Positions 10,083 to 18,720 of a stretch of DNA of 62,064 nt are shown here, in pieces; the first letter of the stretch is position 1; each line of letters starts with the position of its first letter. The position numbers and the translations under genes were made by a program. The notes under the pieces were generated by a model that was not told the DNA's origin, made no database searches, and saw only the letters and a program-made list of their open reading frames with translations. The stretch covers positions 1 through 62,064 of the forward strand of contig JAIBCC010000033.1 in NCBI GenBank assembly GCA_019694395.1, given 5' to 3'. The DNA is from Pyrinomonadaceae bacterium (GTDB lineage: Bacteria; Acidobacteriota; Blastocatellia; Pyrinomonadales; Pyrinomonadaceae).

Positions 10083-10089
10083 TGATTTT

Positions 10090-10193
10090 TTTGCCCGCGA
10101 ATAGCACGAATCGGCACGAATAATAAAACCATTTGAAGTTTTAGGCTTGATTGGTTTTCTATTCGCGTTTTTTCGCGTAATTCGCGGGCAAAA
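10090..10193. repeat. Intergenic palindrome, CGCGAA type
   Basis: Arms TTGCCCGCGAATAGCACGAA (from 10091) and CGCGTAATTCGCGGGCAA (to about 10192) are near-perfect inverted copies. It lies after the LuxR-type regulator and occupies most of the 10083-10311 gap; I see nothing else there. Confidence 0.75.
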
Positions 10194-10311
10194 TTCCTTC
10201 TCTTAAACTAAAAATACTTGCTACCAAGTATAGAAAATACCTGCTAATCCCAATATCCAGCCTTCTCAATTCAACTTATCCTTTTATCATTACGAGTTTT
10301 TTCCAAAACGA

Positions 10312-10665
10312 ATGAAAGTTTTGATTGTTGAAGATAACCCCCGAATGCGGCGGATGCTGACTGAATTTGTCGGACATAAATTTACTGAAATATGTGAATG
10401 TTATGACGGCGACCAAGCGTTAGCATCCTACGCAGAACATCGTCCAGATTGGGTTTTGATGGATTGGCAAATGCCGAATATGGATGGAATTACCGCCACC
10501 CGCGAAATTATCGCCGAGTTTCCGACAGCAAAAATTTGTCTTGTCACAAGTTATGACGATGCTTTTTTGAAATCGGAAGCCTTGGAAGCAGGTGCAAAAG
10601 GTTTTGTCTTGAAAAGAAATTTGACTGAACTGGAATTGATTCTGGTCAGCGACCTTGAACATTAA
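10312..10665 (+). CDS. Single-domain response regulator receiver (CheY-like)
   Basis: A 117-residue protein that is only a receiver domain. Acidic residues Glu7/Asp8, the phospho-acceptor Asp51 in VLMDWQMPNMDG, a Thr in the LVTSYDD strand and Lys in GFVLKRN are all present. There is no output domain. Such proteins act as phosphate sinks or relay partners, or bind a target by protein contact. Its position, 230 bases after the kinase-regulator pair, suggests it belongs to the same signalling group, although the intervening palindrome may separate the transcripts. Confidence 0.88.
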   Translation: MKVLIVEDNPRMRRMLTEFVGHKFTEICECYDGDQALASYAEHRPDWVLMDWQMPNMDGITATREIIAEFPTAKICLVTSYDDAFLKSEALEAGAKGFVLKRNLTELELILVSDLEH

Positions 10666-10823
10666 AGTCGCATAACTTTAGATTCGGCATCAATTATCGG
10701 TTTTAGAAAGTTAGAGTTACACATTTGTGCGTGATTCAACGTGAGCAGTTATCAAATGAATGCGACGTAAATCACGCCTCAAAGCGGAACTCTAAAAAAT
10801 GAATTTAAGGAAAACAAAACACT

Positions 10824-12731
10824 ATGAACACAAAAACTATTTCAATCAGCATTTTCAAATTAGTGCTGCCCCTGTTTGTTTTACTATTTGTTCAATTTAC
10901 AGCTAATGCCCAAACCGCTCTTGAACAGCAATGTTTCAATGCGGTGCAGGGCAAAGTTGCCTACGATCAAGCGGGAAATAAACAATGGAGCGAAGGAAAT
11001 ATTCGCAATCTGTGTCAGGGAACGACCAATCCGAGTGCAACTATTTCGTGTTTTCAGAATGAGATTCGCACGCATAATGATTGGAGTCGCGGCATTAGTG
11101 CTTGTAAGCCGAAGGCTGCATCAATCCAAAATTCAGCTAATGCCCAACGGTTCGATTTGAACGGAACATGGACAGTCTATTACGCAGACGGCACTATGGC
11201 ACCGAAGCCCGTCACTATTTTCGACATGTTGCCGAGCGAACGCTCTAGCCACACTTTGGACTTTTCCGATGGCGACGGCAAGAAAATTAAAGGAATTTAC
11301 TCAGCTAACGGGGAGCTTTATGTAAGCGTAAATATTTTAAGAAACCCGTTGCCCGACGACTCGAAAATGACTGGAAAAATTTTGCGAAACGGAACATTGA
11401 TTCGTTGGTCGGATAATACTGCTTGGGAAAAAGGTGCGTCAACAGCTATGCCAGTTCAGGAAAAACCAATCGAAAACACTCCAAAGAAAACAGTTTTGTC
11501 CGCACGCGATATGAATTTGGCGATGATGTGGATAGCGGCACAGGTTTCAGCCCAACGCCTGCCGTTTTGTTATCGGCAATCCTTTACACGAGATGCCGGA
11601 GAAGCTGCAACGACCTGTGCAAATGGTTGGGAAAAAGTCGGACTACGCTGCTATCCTAAGTGCCAATCGGGTTATGAAAGGTCAGGATCGAATTGTATTG
11701 CTACTTGTCCGCAAGGGTTTTCGGATATAGGTCTATATTGCCAAAAACCTGCTGCATACGGACGCGGTGCAGGTTGGGCTGGATATTCTGCAGTTGGCGG
11801 AAAAACAGCGATTCAACGATGCGAAGAAGGAAACCGCAGTAAAGGCGACGGCGGTTCACCTGCCGGTCAGTCGTGCGAAATGTGGGGGGCATATGCTTAT
11901 CCAAAATGTAAGTCCGGTTTTCACAATGTCGGTGCCAATATTTGCTCGCCGGATTGTCCTTTCAACTGGCAAGATTCGGGAACGGGTTGCAAAAAGCCGG
12001 CACTGCCTTCAAATTTGTCAGGCGATGCCTTCGGCTGTAATCCGGGAAAGGAAAAAAGTGGTGAGCTTTGCTACAACAAATGTAACAAAGCAGATTATAG
12101 CGGAGTCGGTCCGGTTTGCTGGCAAAATTGTCCAAGCCAAATGCCCGTAAATTGCGGTGCAGGTTGTGCAACGTCATCGAAGGATTGTGCATTGGCAGTT
12201 ACTGATATGGTGATTTCACCGGTTTTGGCTGCCGTCAGTCTCGCCACTCTCGGAGGGGCTTCGGGCGTAACTGCCACAGGCAATGTCATCAAAGGAGCAG
12301 CGACACAAACGGCAAGCAAAGCACCCGGAATAATTGCCAAAATGAAGGCGATTTACGCCAAAATTAAAACAGAGGTTGAGGTTGCCAAATTAGCAAACAA
12401 AGCTTACAAAACATCGTCTTCAATTTTGAGTGAACGCGACCTCGTATTAAAAGAGTTTTCAGACAACTTTGCGGAAATGACAAGCTACGAAATCAATAAA
12501 ACTCTTGAAGAGCGTTTATCGCCAGACGAGTTGGCAGAGGTTAAGTTGGAATGGGCTAAACGCCATTTTTATCTAATGGGGCAAACTGATGCTGATGTCT
12601 CTTTAAGAAACGCTTTAACGCTTGCTTCTGTCATTGATCCAACGGGGTTGCTTGCCGTCGAAAAGGCTTTTTATCATCCTGTTTGCAAAAACAATACGCC
12701 GTTTCCGATTCTTGCGCAACACGTTAAATAA
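10824..12731 (+). CDS. Secreted Cys-rich repeat protein of unknown function
   Basis: A 635-residue exported protein; residues 1-29 are a signal peptide ending ANAQ. Residues 30-90 are a small Cys-containing domain. Residues 105-205 are a beta-rich region. About 245-450 is a run of degenerate 25-40-residue repeats of the form C-x-x-G(W/Y/F)-x-x-x-G-x-x-C-x-x-x-C, such as GWEKVGLRCYPKC and GYERSGSNCIATC. The many paired cysteines indicate a disulfide-rich extracellular fold. The C-terminal 180 residues are helical and Ala/Lys-rich. Similar short Cys repeats are better known from eukaryotic surface proteins. It is followed by a terminator hairpin and then a DsbA-like oxidoreductase gene, a suggestive neighbour for a disulfide-rich product. 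No enzymatic function is proposed. Confidence 0.8.
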   Translation: MNTKTISISIFKLVLPLFVLLFVQFTANAQTALEQQCFNAVQGKVAYDQAGNKQWSEGNIRNLCQGTTNPSATISCFQNEIRTHNDWSRGISACKPKAASIQNSANAQRFDLNGTWTVYYADGTMAPKPVTIFDMLPSERSSHTLDFSDGDGKKIKGIYSANGELYVSVNILRNPLPDDSKMTGKILRNGTLIRWSDNTAWEKGASTAMPVQEKPIENTPKKTVLSARDMNLAMMWIAAQVSAQRLPFCYRQSFTRDAGEAATTCANGWEKVGLRCYPKCQSGYERSGSNCIATCPQGFSDIGLYCQKPAAYGRGAGWAGYSAVGGKTAIQRCEEGNRSKGDGGSPAGQSCEMWGAYAYPKCKSGFHNVGANICSPDCPFNWQDSGTGCKKPALPSNLSGDAFGCNPGKEKSGELCYNKCNKADYSGVGPVCWQNCPSQMPVNCGAGCATSSKDCALAVTDMVISPVLAAVSLATLGGASGVTATGNVIKGAATQTASKAPGIIAKMKAIYAKIKTEVEVAKLANKAYKTSSSILSERDLVLKEFSDNFAEMTSYEINKTLEERLSPDELAEVKLEWAKRHFYLMGQTDADVSLRNALTLASVIDPTGLLAVEKAFYHPVCKNNTPFPILAQHVK

Positions 12732-12740
12732 ATATTAGCA

Positions 12741-12775
12741 ACGCTCAGAGCGAGATGTCTTTGAGCGTCCTTTTT
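12741..12775 (+). terminator. Rho-independent terminator
   Basis: A perfect 7-bp stem, ACGCTCA / TGAGCGT, is followed by CCTTTTT. It lies ten bases after the stop of the Cys-rich protein gene. Confidence 0.75.
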
Positions 12776-12800
12776 ACATATCAATTAAGAGGAAAATAAT

Positions 12801-13610
12801 ATGAAGCAGAAATCGAATTTTTTATTAAAACTTATTGCCATCGTTACCGTTTTGTTGATTGGAATTTCGGCTGTTTCGGCACAGAAAAAAGTCAAAACCT
12901 CCGTTTCCGATTCAAATGCCGAAAAGCAAACTATCGAAAAAATCGTGCGGGAATATTTATTGGAAAACCCCGAAATTATTCGTGAAGCGATGCAGGCTTT
13001 GCAAGCTAAAGAAGAAAAAGCAAAAATTCAACTGACTGCAGAAAATCTGAAAAAACTGAATGCTGAAATCTACTCTGATCAAGATTCGCCAATCGGTGGA
13101 AATCCTGAAGGTGACGTAACAATTGTGGCGTTTTTTGATTATTACTGCGGTTATTGTCGGCAAAGCCTGCCGAATCTCGAAAATCTGGTCGCAAATGATA
13201 AGTCGGTGCGAATAATTTACAAAGAATTTCCGATTATGAGTCAAAAATCGGATGTTGTTGCCCGTGCAGCTTTGGCGGCAAAACGGCAGGGAAAATATCT
13301 TGAATTTCACAAAGCACTTTTAGAAACTGACGAAATCGGCGAAGAAGCAGTGGAGTTTGTTTCAAAGAAACTGAATCTTGATTTCGAGCGGCTGCAAAAA
13401 GATATGAATGACCCGAAAATCGTCGAAGCCTTGTATCGGAATGCTAAACTCGCAGAGTCCTTAAATGTCTCAGGAACACCCGCTTACATAATCGGAGGTC
13501 AGATAATTCCGGGAGCAATAAATGCTGATTCACTGTCAAAAATTGTCGCTGCCGAACGTGAGAAACTCCCAAAAACCAAGATTGCAAAAGTCGTTATGCA
13601 AGCCAAGTAA
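12801..13610 (+). CDS. Exported DsbA-family thiol:disulfide oxidoreductase
   Basis: A 269-residue periplasmic thioredoxin-fold protein. The signal peptide covers residues 1-27 (ISAVSAQ). A helical N-terminal extension (35-95) resembles the dimerisation arm of DsbC/ScsC- and BdbD-like proteins. The active site is Cys116-Gly-Tyr-Cys119 (DYYCGYCRQ), and the cis-Pro loop is GTPAY near residue 223. The family introduces or shuffles disulfides in secreted proteins. The gene directly upstream encodes a Cys-rich exported protein that is an obvious candidate substrate (inference from position). The start is supported by AGAGGAAA just upstream of the ATG. Confidence 0.92.
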   Translation: MKQKSNFLLKLIAIVTVLLIGISAVSAQKKVKTSVSDSNAEKQTIEKIVREYLLENPEIIREAMQALQAKEEKAKIQLTAENLKKLNAEIYSDQDSPIGGNPEGDVTIVAFFDYYCGYCRQSLPNLENLVANDKSVRIIYKEFPIMSQKSDVVARAALAAKRQGKYLEFHKALLETDEIGEEAVEFVSKKLNLDFERLQKDMNDPKIVEALYRNAKLAESLNVSGTPAYIIGGQIIPGAINADSLSKIVAAEREKLPKTKIAKVVMQAK

Positions 13611-13743
13611 AGAATCAAATTTTAATTAAGCAAAGTGAAAATCATTTTTGTTTGATTAAACTCCTTTCGGAGAGCTCAATGAAAGAATCGTGGAATTTTG
13701 AACGCATTTTGGCGATGGTTGAATCCTACAAATTGCTGCAAGA

Positions 13744-14043
13744 TTGGAGCAAATAGCTGATTACGCTGGAGTTGGCAATTTGCACCGGACTTTGAAAAAG
13801 CTGACGGCTACCCCCAAACCTCCCACCATTTTGTATGCAAGCTGGTTTCTATTTTTAGCTTCGATCATTGCCGCGAGCATCGTTTTACTAATTGTTTCCA
13901 TCTGCGTCCGCCGTTTTGCTTTGGAAGGAAAAACAGATATTTTACTGCTCAAAATCTTTTTGTTTTTAGAATATCTTTTTTTTCTGCTTGGTTTGCTGGC
14001 TCTGGCAATTAGAATCGCTCAACTTTGGCTGATTACTGAATAA
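13744..14043 (+). CDS. Small two-helix membrane protein, possibly frameshifted at its 5' end
   Basis: The open frame starts at a TTG and gives 99 residues with two strong transmembrane helices (about 29-52 and 69-95). A better start signal lies upstream in another frame: GGAG at 669-672 of the 13 kb block, then ATG at 13679, opening a 25-codon ORF that stops inside the first codons of this one. Either the two are translationally coupled, or one base has been lost or gained near 13725-13755 and the true gene is 13679-14043. I do not recognise the protein. Confidence 0.4.
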   Translation: MEQIADYAGVGNLHRTLKKLTATPKPPTILYASWFLFLASIIAASIVLLIVSICVRRFALEGKTDILLLKIFLFLEYLFFLLGLLALAIRIAQLWLITE

Positions 14044-14342
14044 ATTTCAAATTTTTGTGCGAACGGAATTTGATCGGAGGATTCAAGAACGACAAGTAAC
14101 GCGACCTCGCCCCTCTCAAAAATTGCACGCATTTTTTGGCATTTGATTTTAATTCCGACGAAAACAGAAAAGCGGGAAACAAAAGAATATCGAAAAATGC
14201 TTAGAATTGAATAAGATTCGTCTTTAACTTTCGGCAGAGGTTTCGATAAAAGCCAGCTTTACAATAGTTTAAGCGATAGGTTTATGATCCCGCAAAACAT
14301 TGGTTTCGGCGTCTTTCCTTAGCAGACTGTTTGCAAAAAAAT
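14044..14342. other. Non-coding stretch without recognisable features
   Basis: Apart from the bidirectional terminator at its right edge, I see no ORF, RNA, repeat or promoter here that I can support. Confidence 0.5.
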
Positions 14343-14390
14343 AATCACATAGAAACTGTTCAAACGATTTCTATGTGATTTAATTTTTTT
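14343..14390. terminator. Bidirectional terminator hairpin
   Basis: A perfect 13-bp stem, AATCACATAGAAA / TTTCTATGTGATT, has a 12-base loop, with a T tract on the plus-strand side and a T tract on the minus-strand side (AAAAAAA before the stem). It ends the minus-strand cystatin-like gene and any plus-strand transcript from 13744. Confidence 0.85.
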
Positions 14391-14400
14391 CACGATTTGA

Positions 14401-14787
14401 TTATTTACAATCTTCAGGCGGAGCTGCCAGAAGCTTCCAACTTTTGAGGGTGTAACGCATTGTCTGGTCATTACGAAAAACGTTGGTTTGGGCGTATTGT
14501 GTGACTGCTTTTTTGCTGCCCTTTTTTACTTTAACTTCCAAACACATTGTAAAATCAAGTCCTGCTTCACCGGTGGTAAAATCCGCTTTTTTTACACTGA
14601 CCAATGTAATTGTTGCTTTTTCTTTTTGTCCACCGGCTTTAACTGCAAATTTTGAAGCGGGAACCCAAGGTTCTTCATACATATTGCCGCTGTTTTGGGC
14701 AAAAGTATTTGACGCATTACCGAGAATTACAAATAAAAACGCGAAAACTGACAAAAGACCGAATTTTAAATAAGAATGTTTTTTCAT
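14401..14787 (-). CDS. Secreted cystatin-like protein, degenerate paralogue
   Basis: A 128-residue exported protein with signal peptide 1-30 (NTFAQ). It is clearly paralogous to the neighbouring 14885-15277 product: both share KFAVK, KEKATITLV, a hairpin ending in CLE, a Lys-rich turn, a strand with VF/VY, and a final Cys. The paralogue carries a canonical QVVAG loop; here the same loop reads TTGEAG and the N-terminal Gly-Gly is missing. The cystatin fold is therefore likely kept but cysteine-protease inhibition is doubtful. Cys82 and Cys127 could pair. An ECF-like promoter element lies 42 bases upstream (14830-14859), and a hairpin terminator follows. Confidence 0.7.
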   Translation of the reverse strand: MKKHSYLKFGLLSVFAFLFVILGNASNTFAQNSGNMYEEPWVPASKFAVKAGGQKEKATITLVSVKKADFTTGEAGLDFTMCLEVKVKKGSKKAVTQYAQTNVFRNDQTMRYTLKSWKLLAAPPEDCK

Positions 14788-14829
14788 CTCAATTTCTCCT
14801 TTTGAAACTGTAAAAAGTTTCTTAACAAG

Positions 14830-14859
14830 CTAAACGGAATTTTTACCGAAAAACGGTCA
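14830..14859 (-). promoter_or_regulatory. ECF-sigma-like promoter element (copy F)
   Basis: Read on the minus strand, TGACC and CGTTT are separated by exactly 18 bases, with a T-run after the first box. This is the same 30-base layout as five other copies in the window. It is 42 bases upstream of the cystatin-like start at 14787. Confidence 0.6.
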
Positions 14860-14884
14860 TTTGACAATATTTTTTAGTAAAAAC

Positions 14885-15277
14885 TTAATCTTTACACTCC
14901 AGCGGTTCGTTTGAAAGAATCCAATTTGTTAATGAATAGACATTTTTCAAATTCTTATAAACAACCGCTTTGACGTATTTCTTAACGGCTTTTTTGCCTG
15001 ACTTTTTATAATCAGTTTCCAGGCAAACTTCATAATTTAATCCTGCTACAACCTGCACTCTGGCTTGGTTGATGTTGACCAATGTTATGGTTGCCTTTTC
15101 TTTTTTTGCACCTTTTTTGACAGCAAATTTTGCTGCATTGATAACATCTTGATCTTTGACATCCGCTTCGCCGTAACCGCCGACGATTTGGTCAGATTGA
15201 GCGAAAGACAAAGAAGCCGAGCTCAAAATAATAAACAACACTGCCAAAGCGATTGATACGCTTAATTTAATTTTCAT
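14885..15277 (-). CDS. Secreted cystatin-domain protein (putative cysteine-protease inhibitor)
   Basis: A 130-residue exported protein with signal peptide 1-26 (LSFAQ). The mature part matches the cystatin layout: an N-terminal Gly33-Gly34, a helix containing NAAKFAVKK, a strand, then the papain-binding loop Gln75-Val-Val-Ala-Gly79 followed by LNYEVCLE. Later strands include a Trp in the region where cystatins carry their second hairpin. Cys85 and Cys128 are placed for a disulfide. Cystatins inhibit papain-like proteases and are mainly known from eukaryotes, with scattered bacterial members. The role here is inferred from sequence pattern only. The degenerate paralogue is downstream on the same strand but has its own promoter-like element. 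Confidence 0.75.
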   Translation of the reverse strand: MKIKLSVSIALAVLFIILSSASLSFAQSDQIVGGYGEADVKDQDVINAAKFAVKKGAKKEKATITLVNINQARVQVVAGLNYEVCLETDYKKSGKKAVKKYVKAVVYKNLKNVYSLTNWILSNEPLECKD

Positions 15278-15455
15278 TTAATTCCTCATTATGGTTTGTA
15301 ATTTTAATTGCTGAAAGTTGCTCCAAGTATAAACTTGATAAATTTGTCCTGCAATTTCAGTTTTAAATTTTATCGAACGCGATTTTAATACTGAAAATAA
15401 AAAGCTATACTTAGCGCATTTGTAGTTCACTTTATTTTAATTTAGGAGACATTTG

Positions 15456-16406
15456 ATGTTGCGAAAAACTTCTCTTTTTTGTGGTTGCCTACTGCTTTTA
15501 GCTATATCAGTTTATTCTTTTGATGCGCCGAATACTGCTCCGCTTTATCGTTTTGTGGATGATAATGGTAATGAAATGTATGTTGCCAATCCGACCAAAG
15601 TTACCAATCTTAAAAAAGCGAATCCAAACGCCATCTCGAAGGTCGTCGGGTATGTTTATCTCAAAAAGGTCGCCGGAACAATTCCTCTGTTTGGGCTGAG
15701 TAAAGAAGGAAAAAACGGTTTGAGGTTTATTTATTTAGTCAATATTAACGAGGTTTTGAAAAAACAAAACGAAGGCTGGACACCGATTCAGGAAAATAAG
15801 GGGGTAATTTGTTATGTTCGGATGTCGCATATTTCCAAAACGACGATTGGAGCTTGGCGATTTACTCAAAATGCCGGTTCAGATCCGCGTTGGCGTTTTG
15901 GTTTTGATGAATACGACCAATGGAAGAAGTTACAAGGCGTTAAATTTGAAACTGATGCGGGCTTTTACATCTGGGAAAACCCGATTGAAACAGCCAAAAC
16001 TACAGGTTTTGATTTACGACTGGTGCAAGAAATTTACTATTTCGGAAATGGTGATAAGCCGGCAGAGAAGTCTGAGTTTTATGTGATTCCAAAAAACACA
16101 CTTTCTTTGAATCAGAGTCAGGCAAGAGCCTGCCGCACCGGAAGATGCAATTTCAATTTAGGTTTTCAAATTATCCGAAGTAATTCAAAAGGTGAACTCA
16201 AAGTTCCTGTCAAAATAATCAATAATGGTGTGACTAGAACATCTTTTGCGAGTTTTAGTAATGGTGAAACTACTCAAACAATTAAGCTGTCTTTAGATAT
16301 TCCAATCGGAAGCAGCACTTTATTTATTTCGGTTGATCCTGACAGCAAGCTTGAAGAAACTGATGAAACAAACAACATCATTACAATGCAAGTAAAAGTT
16401 CAGTAA
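15456..16406 (+). CDS. Secreted protein with C-terminal CARDB domain
   Basis: The ATG at 15456 is preceded by AGGAG at 15444-15448; an adjacent TTG at 15453 is less likely. The product has 316 residues. The signal peptide is 1-22. Residues 30-195 hold repeats around PLYRFVDDNGNEMY and GFYIWE that resemble the Tyr/Phe-rich modules of DUF5648-type surface proteins (tentative). Residues 210-316 are a CARDB-like Ig-fold ending in the diagnostic LEETDETNNI. Such domains act as adhesion or spacing modules in exported proteins. No catalytic residues are visible. Confidence 0.75.
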   Translation: MLRKTSLFCGCLLLLAISVYSFDAPNTAPLYRFVDDNGNEMYVANPTKVTNLKKANPNAISKVVGYVYLKKVAGTIPLFGLSKEGKNGLRFIYLVNINEVLKKQNEGWTPIQENKGVICYVRMSHISKTTIGAWRFTQNAGSDPRWRFGFDEYDQWKKLQGVKFETDAGFYIWENPIETAKTTGFDLRLVQEIYYFGNGDKPAEKSEFYVIPKNTLSLNQSQARACRTGRCNFNLGFQIIRSNSKGELKVPVKIINNGVTRTSFASFSNGETTQTIKLSLDIPIGSSTLFISVDPDSKLEETDETNNIITMQVKVQ

Positions 16407-16482
16407 AACGAAGGTTAGGAGTTTTTATATATTTCCAAAAGCGGTTAAAATTAAGAAAAACCTAATTCTGGGGAATCATAAA

Positions 16483-17892
16483 ATGTCAGATACAGCAACT
16501 AAGAAAAACACACGGATTGAAACGGATTCGATGGGCGAAATCGCCGTTGAATCGGATAAATATTGGGGCGCACAAACAGAGCGAAGTTTGCATCATTTCA
16601 ACATCGGTTTTGACACGATGCCGCGAGAAATGGTTCGCGCACTTGGGATTTTGAAAAAAGCCGCCGCGCTGACCAATAACGAATTAAAAGGCGATAAATT
16701 GACCAAAGAAAAATTGGATTTGATCGTTCAAGCGGCTGATGAAGTTATCGAAGGCAAACTCGACGCGCATTTTCCGCTGCGCGTTTGGCAGACAGGTTCG
16801 GGAACGCAGACGAATATGAACGCCAACGAAGTTATCTCGAATCGGGCAATCGAACTCGCGGGCGGCGTGATGGGCAGCAAAAAACCGATTCATCCAAACG
16901 ATGATGTGAATATGTCGCAATCATCGAACGACACTTTCCCAACAGCGATGTATATTGCGGCGGCAGAAAGACTTAACGCCTTGATTCCGACCGTTCAAAC
17001 TGTTGCCGATGCAATCAACGCCAAAGCCGCAGAATTTGCAGATGTGGTAAAAATCGGTCGCACACATTTGCAGGACGCAACTCCAATCACAGTCGGACAA
17101 GAATTCGGCGGTTGGGCGAGCTTAATCGAACGTGACATTACTCGTTTAAAACAAGTTTTAGACGGACTACTTGATTTAGCTATCGGCGGAACAGCGGTTG
17201 GAACGGGTTTGAACGCACATCCCGAATTTGCCGAAAACGCCGCCGCGAAAATCGCTGAATTAACGGGTTTGCCTTTCAAAGCACATCCGAATAAATTTGC
17301 CGCACTTTCGGCTCACGATGAAGTCGTTTTCGCTTCGGGAGCATTGAAAACCTTGGCTTGTTCATTGATGAAAATTGCCAATGATGTCCGTTGGCTCGCT
17401 TCGGGACCGCGTTGCGGAATTGGCGAATTGGTAATTCCCGAAAATGAACCGGGAAGCTCGATTATGCCCGGAAAAGTTAATCCGACTCAATCCGAAGCGA
17501 TGACGATGGTTGCCGCCCAAGTAATGGGAAATGATGCCGCGATTGGTTTTGCCGGTTCGCAAGGAAATTTTGAACTCAATGTTTTCAAGCCCGTGATGAT
17601 TCATAATTTTCTGCATTCAGTTCGTCTGATTAATGATGCCTGTAAAGGTTTTGTCGAATTCTGCGTTTCGGGAATTGAATTGAATCGTCCACAAATTGAT
17701 AAATATTTGAACGATTCGCTGATGCTCGTCACCGCATTAAATCAGCATATCGGTTACGACAACGCCGCGAAAATTGCCAAAACCGCACATAAAAAAGGAC
17801 AAAATCTGAAAGAAACGGCGATTGAACTTGGTTTATTAACCGCTGAGCAATTTGATGAATGGGTTGTTCCGGTTGATATGACTCATCCGTAA
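16483..17892 (+). CDS. fumC: Fumarate hydratase class II
   Basis: A 469-residue cytosolic enzyme of the aspartase/fumarase superfamily that interconverts fumarate and L-malate in the TCA cycle. Visible markers are TGSGTQTNMNANEV near residue 105, SSNDTFPTAM near 147, GRTHLQDATP near 193 and the superfamily signature GSSIMPGKVN at about 325-334, carrying the catalytic Ser loop. Length and motifs fit iron-independent FumC rather than aspartase. It is a single gene, ended by the hairpin at 17954-17988. The protein is unremarkable and complete. Confidence 0.97.
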   Translation: MSDTATKKNTRIETDSMGEIAVESDKYWGAQTERSLHHFNIGFDTMPREMVRALGILKKAAALTNNELKGDKLTKEKLDLIVQAADEVIEGKLDAHFPLRVWQTGSGTQTNMNANEVISNRAIELAGGVMGSKKPIHPNDDVNMSQSSNDTFPTAMYIAAAERLNALIPTVQTVADAINAKAAEFADVVKIGRTHLQDATPITVGQEFGGWASLIERDITRLKQVLDGLLDLAIGGTAVGTGLNAHPEFAENAAAKIAELTGLPFKAHPNKFAALSAHDEVVFASGALKTLACSLMKIANDVRWLASGPRCGIGELVIPENEPGSSIMPGKVNPTQSEAMTMVAAQVMGNDAAIGFAGSQGNFELNVFKPVMIHNFLHSVRLINDACKGFVEFCVSGIELNRPQIDKYLNDSLMLVTALNQHIGYDNAAKIAKTAHKKGQNLKETAIELGLLTAEQFDEWVVPVDMTHP

Positions 17893-17953
17893 TTCGATTT
17901 TGGATTGAGGATTTTGGATTTCGGGTTATTGTCGAATCGCAAAATAGAAATAG

Positions 17954-17988
17954 AGACGTGAGGGAGAATGTTCCTTCACGTCTTTTTT
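17954..17988 (+). terminator. Terminator of fumC
   Basis: The stem AGACGTGAGGGA / TCCTTCACGTCT is followed by six T residues. Nearly the same hairpin sequence occurs at 21394-21427, in both cases 17-20 bases before a TGACC-N18-CGTTT element. Just before it (17893-17930) there is an AT-rich spacer built of GGATTTTGGATT-like units. Confidence 0.85.
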
Positions 17989-18007
17989 GTTCGCAAAATT
18001 TAACCAA

Positions 18008-18037
18008 TGACCTTTTTTGCTCTAATTTCCCGTTTAT
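18008..18037 (+). promoter_or_regulatory. ECF-sigma-like promoter element (copy A)
   Basis: TGACC and CGTTTAT are separated by 18 bases with a T-run after the first box. The element ends 18 bases before the ATG at 18056, implying a very short leader. Confidence 0.65.
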
Positions 18038-18055
18038 TGATTTAGAGAAAATATT

Positions 18056-18547
18056 ATGAAGGACTATAGCAATTATATTGAATCAATCTGGATTGGGGCA
18101 GGGACAATTTTCCTCATCGGATTTGTGGTTTTAACTGTTTCGGAAATTTTTTTGTTAAAGAAAAAAGGCTGGCTTGATGACAAAATTTCTCTGCGTTATC
18201 CAATCATCACAAATCTCGTCAATATTCCGGCTGCGGCGATGGCTTATGTGATCAGTATTTGGGTTTTATTTGTCGCAGCTATGTTGGGAGTTGGCGCGGT
18301 TGAATTCAATTACCGCAAAGATTATCCAAGTTTGGTTGATGCAGTGGGAATTGTTTTCTATATATTTGCTTTTGTCTTTCCTTTTACTGTCTATCTAATC
18401 GCGTTCTTTATTGTCAGACTGCTAATGACCAATGTTATGGCTAAATCATCGAATCTGACGTGGAAATATTCATTAGGACAATCAGCAATACTAACTGTTT
18501 TACTGATAATTATTTCTTCTCTTTTTACCGCGTCATTTTATCTGTAA
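18056..18547 (+). CDS. Four-helix membrane protein of unknown function
   Basis: A 163-residue integral membrane protein with hydrophobic helices at about 14-37, 58-85, 98-122 and 140-162, and no recognisable catalytic motif. I do not recognise a family. It is the first of four consecutive transcription units (18.0-26.2 kb) that begin with the same TGACC-N18-CGTTT element, so it probably belongs to that regulon, perhaps as an envelope component. There is no obvious cotranscribed partner. Confidence 0.7.
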   Translation: MKDYSNYIESIWIGAGTIFLIGFVVLTVSEIFLLKKKGWLDDKISLRYPIITNLVNIPAAAMAYVISIWVLFVAAMLGVGAVEFNYRKDYPSLVDAVGIVFYIFAFVFPFTVYLIAFFIVRLLMTNVMAKSSNLTWKYSLGQSAILTVLLIIISSLFTASFYL

Positions 18548-18621
18548 AAAAGATATTCCTTTGGCGAAAATTCAAAAGTTACTCGATTTTTGCTCTCCCA
18601 AAATCTAATTTATCGAATTGA

Positions 18622-18651
18622 TGACCTTATTTGGCGTGTTTTCTCGTTTAT
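18622..18651 (+). promoter_or_regulatory. ECF-sigma-like promoter element (copy C)
   Basis: TGACC-N18-CGTTTAT, 69 bases upstream of the ATG at 18721. It heads the unit 18721-21355 (PPC-like, FGE-fold, M60). Confidence 0.65.
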
Positions 18652-18720
18652 AAAAGTAGCGAGTATCTCTTGAAATTAAAGGGGTAAAAAATATTTTTGT
18701 AGGAGATTGAGAGGAAAAAG

